A stretch of DNA of 11,139 nt from Synergistaceae bacterium (lineage in GTDB: Bacteria; Synergistota; Synergistia; Synergistales; Synergistaceae). Location: the NCBI GenBank assembly GCA_012728505.1, contig JAAYEY010000068.1:1-11139 (forward strand), read 5' to 3'. Every line of letters begins with the position of its first letter. Within the stretch, counting starts at the first letter, position 1. The translations under genes were made by a program, and so were the position numbers. Under the pieces are notes generated by a model. That model made no database searches, was not told the origin of the DNA, and was given only the letters and a program-made list of their open reading frames with translations. Shown in pieces: positions 7,034 to 11,139 of this stretch.

Positions 7034-8028
7034 CGGCGATGTTTAAGAATAAAGCAGACAAATTATGGTATGGTTTCTTGGCTGTCGCCGTAATATTGCC
7101 CTTTGTGCCAGGTGTAATCGGAGGTTCTTTTTTCGGACATGTGGCAACAATGATACTTCTCTACGCAGCGATGGCACAATCTTGGAATATTATTAGCGGA
7201 TACTGCGGCCAGACTTCATTTGGGCATTCGGTCTTCTTTGGGATCGGAGCCTATGGAGCGGCTTTGGCAGTCGTGAATTTTAACAGCCTTCCGTGGTATG
7301 GAGCACCGTTAGGCATGCTTGCCGCAGCGGTCGTATCTGTGATAATCAGCTATCCCTGTTTTAAGCTCAAGGGACACTATTTTGCGATAGCCACATTTGC
7401 GATAGTTGAAATCTTCAACCGACTATTCATGATTTGGGATAGGGTTGGAGGAGCTTTGGGACTAGACTATCCGATCCTTCCTGACGGCTGGAAAAACTTT
7501 TCATGGTCGGAGACAAAGAACGGATACTATCTCGGTGCTCTTGCGATATTCGTATTAGTCTTCAGCGTGGTTCGCTGGATAGAGAAAAACCGCATGGGCT
7601 ACTATCTCAAGGCGGTCCGTTCAGGACAGGAAACGGCAGAATCCCTTGGAGTTAATAGTACTTTTGTAAAACTTTCAGCGATGGCTCTTTCCGCGTCTTT
7701 GGCAGCGTTGTGCGGGGCTTTCTTTGCGCAGTATAATTATCGCGTTGACCCGCCTATGGTCATGTCTCTTGATATGTCGATGAAATTTGTGCTTATAACC
7801 ATACTTGGAGGTCTTGGGACATTCTGGGGCCCCTTACTCGGAGCATTGGTCCTAATACCGCTTCAGGAATACACCCGTGCATATCTTTCACATCTGGGAG
7901 CTGGGGTAGACCTTATAATCTTCGGTCTGATCATAATTATCGTTATGATCAAGCAGCCTCTCGGAATTATGGGGATTATCAGATACTTTACTAAAAGAAA
8001 AACTGCAAAGATAGAAGGTGACGCGTGA
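7027..8028 (+). CDS. livM: LIV-type ABC transporter permease LivM
   Basis: Second inner-membrane permease of the importer. The 333-residue hydrophobic protein has the LivM hallmarks: LLYAAMAQSWNIISGYCGQTSFGH near residues 44-67 (key residues N-I-S-G and G-Q-S-F-G-H), then KLKGHYFAIATFA, the loop block GYYLKAVRSGQETAESLGV, and ILGGLGTFWGPLLGA. It is shorter than E. coli LivM, lacking that protein's long N-terminal extension, which is common in other phyla. The ATG at 7027 overlaps the livH stop and has AAGGG 9 nt upstream. An ATG at 7039 is a less likely alternative. The stop overlaps the livG start as TGATG. Confidence 0.94.
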   Translation: MVTAMFKNKADKLWYGFLAVAVILPFVPGVIGGSFFGHVATMILLYAAMAQSWNIISGYCGQTSFGHSVFFGIGAYGAALAVVNFNSLPWYGAPLGMLAAAVVSVIISYPCFKLKGHYFAIATFAIVEIFNRLFMIWDRVGGALGLDYPILPDGWKNFSWSETKNGYYLGALAIFVLVFSVVRWIEKNRMGYYLKAVRSGQETAESLGVNSTFVKLSAMALSASLAALCGAFFAQYNYRVDPPMVMSLDMSMKFVLITILGGLGTFWGPLLGALVLIPLQEYTRAYLSHLGAGVDLIIFGLIIIIVMIKQPLGIMGIIRYFTKRKTAKIEGDA

Positions 8029-8801
8029 TGGCACTGCTTGAAGTCAGTAATCTAACGATGAAGTTCGGATCACTGGTTGCCAACAGCGATGTCTCCTTTA
8101 CTGTGGAAGAGGGGACCATAGTAGGCCTCATCGGACCTAACGGAGCAGGCAAGACGACTCTCTTTAACTGTGTGGCTGGACTCTACAAACCTGCAGAAGG
8201 AAAGGTTATGTTTGACGGGCGTGATGTTACGGGATTTCCTTCCTGGAAAATGGCACGACTTGGCCTGGGCAGAACTTTCCAGGTTGTCAGGCCTCTCAAA
8301 GAGATGACGGTTTATGAGAACATACTTGTGGGAGCTTACATGCGCCACAGTAGTACTTTAAAAGCAAATGAAGTGGCTGAACACTGTATGACACTCTGTT
8401 TTTTGGGAGATTTGAAGTATAAGTTGGCTGGAGGTCTTACCATAGGCAACAAGAAAAGGCTCGAGTTGGCGAGATCACTTGCAACAGGCCCTAAACTCCT
8501 CTTGCTGGACGAATCTGTCGCCGGTCTGACATCTACCGAAATTAAGGAAATGGTAGAAGTTATCGTCAGGCTAAAAAATGAGGGAGTCACCATACTGATG
8601 GTCGAACACATTATGGAAGCGATAATGCCAATAGCAGACAAAATTGTAGTTCTTGCGAGCGGCAAAAAAATCGCAGAAGATACCCCTCAGAAAGTTATCC
8701 ACGATCCGAACGTCAGTACAGCTTACTTTGGCGAAAAATTTGCAAAAAGACTTAGGGAATCTAAGGAGGGACAGTGTGATGTCAGCGATGCTAGAAGTTA
8801 A
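8028..8801 (+). CDS. livG: LIV-type ABC transporter ATP-binding protein LivG
   Basis: Cytoplasmic ATPase that, with LivF, powers the importer. Seen: Walker A GPNGAGKTT (about residues 36-44), Q-loop GRTFQVVRP, Walker B KLLLLDES with the catalytic Glu, D-loop-like AGLTSTE, and the H-loop His in VEHIMEA. The signature motif reads LTIGNKKRLELAR where family members usually have LSYGQQRRLEIAR, and the Walker B Pro (DEP) is Ser. The essential Gly, Asp, Glu and His remain, so activity is expected. The start is placed at the ATG at 8028, which overlaps the livM stop (TGATG) and has an AAGG site 9 nt upstream. The GTG at 8025 is the alternative and adds one residue. The 3' end overlaps livF by 23 nt. 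Confidence 0.94.
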   Translation: MALLEVSNLTMKFGSLVANSDVSFTVEEGTIVGLIGPNGAGKTTLFNCVAGLYKPAEGKVMFDGRDVTGFPSWKMARLGLGRTFQVVRPLKEMTVYENILVGAYMRHSSTLKANEVAEHCMTLCFLGDLKYKLAGGLTIGNKKRLELARSLATGPKLLLLDESVAGLTSTEIKEMVEVIVRLKNEGVTILMVEHIMEAIMPIADKIVVLASGKKIAEDTPQKVIHDPNVSTAYFGEKFAKRLRESKEGQCDVSDARS

Positions 8802-9492
8802 AAACATACACTGCGCCTACGACGGAGTACCTGTTATCCATGGAATATCTCTGGAAGTCGAAGAAGGTGAGCTGGTCGCAATAATAGGCGCGAACGGAGC
8901 GGGCAAAAGCACGACGATGAGGACGATTGCAGGACTCATGCATCCCGTGTCTGGTACCATCAGTTTCATGGGCGAAGATATATCAAATATGGGCGCTTCA
9001 AAAACTATCAAATTGGGAGTCAGTTATGTCCCTGAAGGACGCCGTCTTTTCTCAAAGCTGACAGTAAAAGAAAATCTTGAACTGGGCGCTTTTGCGACAA
9101 AAGACAGGAAAGTGATTAATGAGCGTCTTGAAGAGATGTATGATCTTTTCTCAATACTAAAAAACCGAAAAGATCAGATAGCCGAAACTTTGAGCGGAGG
9201 AGAGCAACAGATGTGCGCCATAGCTAGAGGGCTCATGTCAAAACCGAAGCTCCTCCTTCTCGATGAGCTCTCGCTTGGTCTTCAGCCCAGCCTTGTTGAA
9301 AGAGTTTTTGAGGCGGTAGCTGAAATCAATAAAAGGGGTGTAACTATCCTTTTAGTGGAGCAGATGGTTCAGGAAGCTTTAGAGATTGCAAAAAGAGGAT
9401 ATGTGGTGCAGACAGGCCGCATAGTCCACTCTGGTACTTCAAAAGAACTTCTGTGCTCAGAAGAAGTTCGTAAGGCTTATATGGGAATGTAG
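8779..9492 (+). CDS. livF: LIV-type ABC transporter ATP-binding protein LivF
   Basis: Second cytoplasmic ATPase of the importer, forming a heterodimer with LivG. The 237-residue protein has Walker A GANGAGKST, the Q-loop region VPEGRRLFSKLTV typical of LivF, the canonical signature LSGGEQQMCAIARGL, Walker B KLLLLDEL with the catalytic Glu, and the H-loop position occupied by Gln in LLVEQMVQEAL, which is normal for LivF. The start is the ATG at 8779, which has AAGGAGGG at 8763-8770, 8 nt upstream. The frame stays open upstream to a start codon at 8653, but that would overlap livG by about 150 nt and add unrelated residues. Last gene of the operon; a terminator follows. Confidence 0.95.
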   Translation: MSAMLEVKNIHCAYDGVPVIHGISLEVEEGELVAIIGANGAGKSTTMRTIAGLMHPVSGTISFMGEDISNMGASKTIKLGVSYVPEGRRLFSKLTVKENLELGAFATKDRKVINERLEEMYDLFSILKNRKDQIAETLSGGEQQMCAIARGLMSKPKLLLLDELSLGLQPSLVERVFEAVAEINKRGVTILLVEQMVQEALEIAKRGYVVQTGRIVHSGTSKELLCSEEVRKAYMGM

Positions 9493-9529
9493 TAGGTCAG
9501 CCCATAGTAAAATAATTTTTCTAAAACAA

Positions 9530-9576
9530 AAAAGGACCGGCACATCTTCCTTTACAGGGATTGAGCCGGTCCTTTT
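9530..9576. terminator. Bidirectional intrinsic terminator between convergent livF and the glutamate-synthase-like gene
   Basis: AAAAGGACCGGC (9530-9541) is perfectly complementary to GCCGGTCCTTTT (9565-9576), making a 12 bp stem with a 23-base loop. On the plus strand the stem ends in a T run after livF. On the minus strand it is followed by a T-rich tail (TTTTTTG) after the gene ending at 9602. One hairpin therefore can stop both convergent transcripts. Confidence 0.85.
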
Positions 9577-9601
9577 AACGTTTAAAAATCTTGTTTTTTG
9601 A

Positions 9602-11128
9602 TTAGAGCCAGGGATCTTTGAGAAGTTCCTTTGAAATCGTTGTCAGAGGTATAAGGTCGGATCTGTCTATATAGCCTAAGGAGAATTTCCTGTTGAGCGC
9701 CATCAGGAGACGAAGTCCAAATCCAATACGGTTAAGGTATGAAAAGAGACCGATTGAACCGGGTGAAAAATTCTTGGCATCCTTGCCGTAGAGAATATAT
9801 AGGTCCTGCATATCGTGGTATATCTCCTCTGCGGAGGAACCGAACTTTCTGACAGAAACAGGGATCTCCTGGTTTTCGATTCCTTCACCGACCATTTTGG
9901 AGAACATAGCGGCAGCCATTGGAGCTCTGCATACACCAACAAAAGAGATGTAGGGGGCTCCGAAGGCAAGACCCTTGAAAATGCTGTCTTCGAGAGAAAA
10001 ACCTCCCGTAATTGCGACGCCCGGCAGCTGTCTGCCACTTTTTTTCATCTTGTCCAATATGTCCCAGATGATGTTTTCAAGATAAATAGAGGGGAGTCCC
10101 CATTCGTTCATCATTTTACAAGGGCTATCTCCTGTGCCGCCTCCTGCACCATCAAAGGTAACGAGGTCTACTGATGCCTGTGATGCGATGTCGAGTGTGA
10201 GTTCTAGGTCTTTTCTGTTGTAGCCTCCGACCTTTATCATTATTCTCTTTGCGCCCATAGATCTAAGACCTTTTATATAGCTTACGAGGTCTTCAGATTT
10301 GTACATAGGCAGACGACCCATTACCCTAAATACGGGCTTATAACCGGAAGAGACAAGTTTCTGGATTTCTTCTGAGTCAGGATTGGGATAAACAAGGCGC
10401 CCTTTTACTTTAAGTCCCTTTGCCTCTTCAAATGATATTTTTTTAGAAACTGCTTGAATACCTTTTGCTGCTTGTCCCAACTTCAGTTCCACGCTCTTTA
10501 CATTTAGCTTTTCTATGGCGTACTCAAGAACCCCAAAGGAGACATCGTCGTAATTAGCCTGGAGAACTATATCTCCGTATCCTCTTTCATAAGCTCTAAA
10601 AGAAGAGAGCATCTCTTTAATAAGCGGCGAAGATGTGACCTTGCCGTTCGAAAATTCGACATTGCTGTCCTTGTTGATAACAGCCTCTCCAATAACTGCG
10701 CTAACTCCCCCCATTGCAGCTCCTGCGTAGTAGTCTTTCCAGTTCAGCTTGGCTACAGCAGGTAAAATCACTGGCAGCTTCTGCATGACCGGATTCATTA
10801 TACCCAGAGCACATGTAAGGTCTACGCTCAGAGGATGTGCTATATCAGAGTCTTCCGGTAGGCCATGTGCGCCAAAGACTCTGCCGTTTATGTTAAAATC
10901 AGAAAAATCGACAGGATACTTTTTCTCTGATGCGAACTGGCTTCCGTTGGGATTAGATGGGTATACCGCCTCTGTACCCCTTAGGGCTGAAAGTGCTATT
11001 TCACAAAGTGCAGGACACTCCTGAATACAATCGGAACACATCCCGGAACATGATGAATGGTTCGGGGTGCGTAGACGGGTTTCGTTAAACCCTGAGCTTA
11101 GATCTGGACTGTAGGACATTTTCATCAT
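9602..11128 (-). CDS. FMN-binding glutamate synthase-domain protein without glutaminase domain
   Basis: Relative of the FMN domain of the glutamate synthase large subunit, which in the full enzyme reduces 2-iminoglutarate to glutamate. Seen in 508 residues: an N-terminal Cys motif CSGMCSDCIQECPALC (27-42), suggesting an Fe-S cluster. A TIM-barrel-like region follows, with VELKLGQAAKG (213-223, like the family's EIKxxQGAKPG), FDGAGGGTGDSP (325-336, like GHDGGTGASP) and AITGGFSLEDSIFKGLAFGA (372-391). Missing: the N-terminal glutaminase domain, the C-terminal beta-helix domain, and the Cys triad that binds the 3Fe-4S cluster after the GGTG loop (only Cys400 lies near there). It could be an ammonia-using archaeal-type synthase, a subunit like MgsC of N-methylglutamate synthase, or an uncharacterised oxidoreductase. 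No partner gene is visible. Start codons at 11128, 11125 and 11119 are possible; AAAGG lies 6 nt before 11125. Confidence 0.85.
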   Translation of the reverse strand: MMKMSYSPDLSSGFNETRLRTPNHSSCSGMCSDCIQECPALCEIALSALRGTEAVYPSNPNGSQFASEKKYPVDFSDFNINGRVFGAHGLPEDSDIAHPLSVDLTCALGIMNPVMQKLPVILPAVAKLNWKDYYAGAAMGGVSAVIGEAVINKDSNVEFSNGKVTSSPLIKEMLSSFRAYERGYGDIVLQANYDDVSFGVLEYAIEKLNVKSVELKLGQAAKGIQAVSKKISFEEAKGLKVKGRLVYPNPDSEEIQKLVSSGYKPVFRVMGRLPMYKSEDLVSYIKGLRSMGAKRIMIKVGGYNRKDLELTLDIASQASVDLVTFDGAGGGTGDSPCKMMNEWGLPSIYLENIIWDILDKMKKSGRQLPGVAITGGFSLEDSIFKGLAFGAPYISFVGVCRAPMAAAMFSKMVGEGIENQEIPVSVRKFGSSAEEIYHDMQDLYILYGKDAKNFSPGSIGLFSYLNRIGFGLRLLMALNRKFSLGYIDRSDLIPLTTISKELLKDPWL

Positions 11129-11131
11129 CTG

Positions 11132-11136
11132 CCTTT
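11132..11136 (-). promoter_or_regulatory. Ribosome-binding site of the glutamate-synthase-like gene
   Basis: AAAGG on the minus strand lies 6 nt from the ATG at 11125 and 3 nt from the ATG at 11128. It slightly favours the second Met as the true start. The bases to the window edge are too few to show whether another gene lies upstream. Confidence 0.5.
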
Positions 11137-11139
11137 CAT

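Noticed and set aside
8653..8778. Upstream in-frame extension of livF
   Set aside because: It lies inside livG in another frame. The strong AAGGAGGG site and the family N-terminus both place the livF start at 8779.

Overview
The window comes from a bacterium with moderate GC content. It holds parts of three transcription units plus clear control signals. The gene content is a three-part PurS/PurQ/PurL FGAM synthase, a complete LIV-type amino-acid ABC importer, and an FMN glutamate-synthase-like protein with no glutaminase domain. This fits an anaerobic amino-acid fermenter, perhaps of the Synergistota or a clostridial-type lineage. That placement is inferred from gene content and protein style. 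No rRNA or other marker gene is present to prove it.

Left part (1-4490, minus strand): a purine biosynthesis operon in the order purS-purQ-purL-purF. The genes overlap or lie 2 nt apart, so translation is probably coupled. The operon reads leftwards from a near-consensus sigma-70-type promoter (-35 at 4573-4578, -10 at 4550-4555). PurS, PurQ and PurL form the FGAM synthase complex (step 4 of de novo IMP synthesis). PurF catalyses step 1 and runs off the left edge, lacking only its last residues. The PurF encoded here has Met-Ser at its N-terminus where the family has the catalytic Met-Cys. It also has Lys at the position of the glutamine-binding Arg. Its phosphoribosyltransferase domain looks intact.

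Middle (4491-9492, plus strand): a divergent regulatory region leads into a five-gene LIV/HAAT importer operon, livJ-livH-livM-livG-livF. A second near-consensus promoter (-35 at 4738-4743, -10 at 4762-4767) drives it. A strong GC-rich hairpin between livJ and livH probably stops part of the transcription, so that the binding protein is made in excess over the membrane and ATPase subunits. The last four genes overlap each other.

Right part (9493-11139): a bidirectional terminator hairpin separates livF from a convergent minus-strand gene. That gene encodes a 508-residue FMN-binding glutamate-synthase-domain protein. It carries an N-terminal cysteine motif and lacks both the glutaminase domain and the usual 3Fe-4S cysteine triad. 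The remaining bases to the right edge hold only its ribosome-binding site.

The main point of interest is the atypical glutaminase domain of PurF. It may be inactive, with the enzyme using free ammonia, or it may use Ser as its nucleophile. Its neighbour PurQ keeps a normal Cys-His-Glu triad. I saw no mobile element, CRISPR array, tRNA or rRNA.
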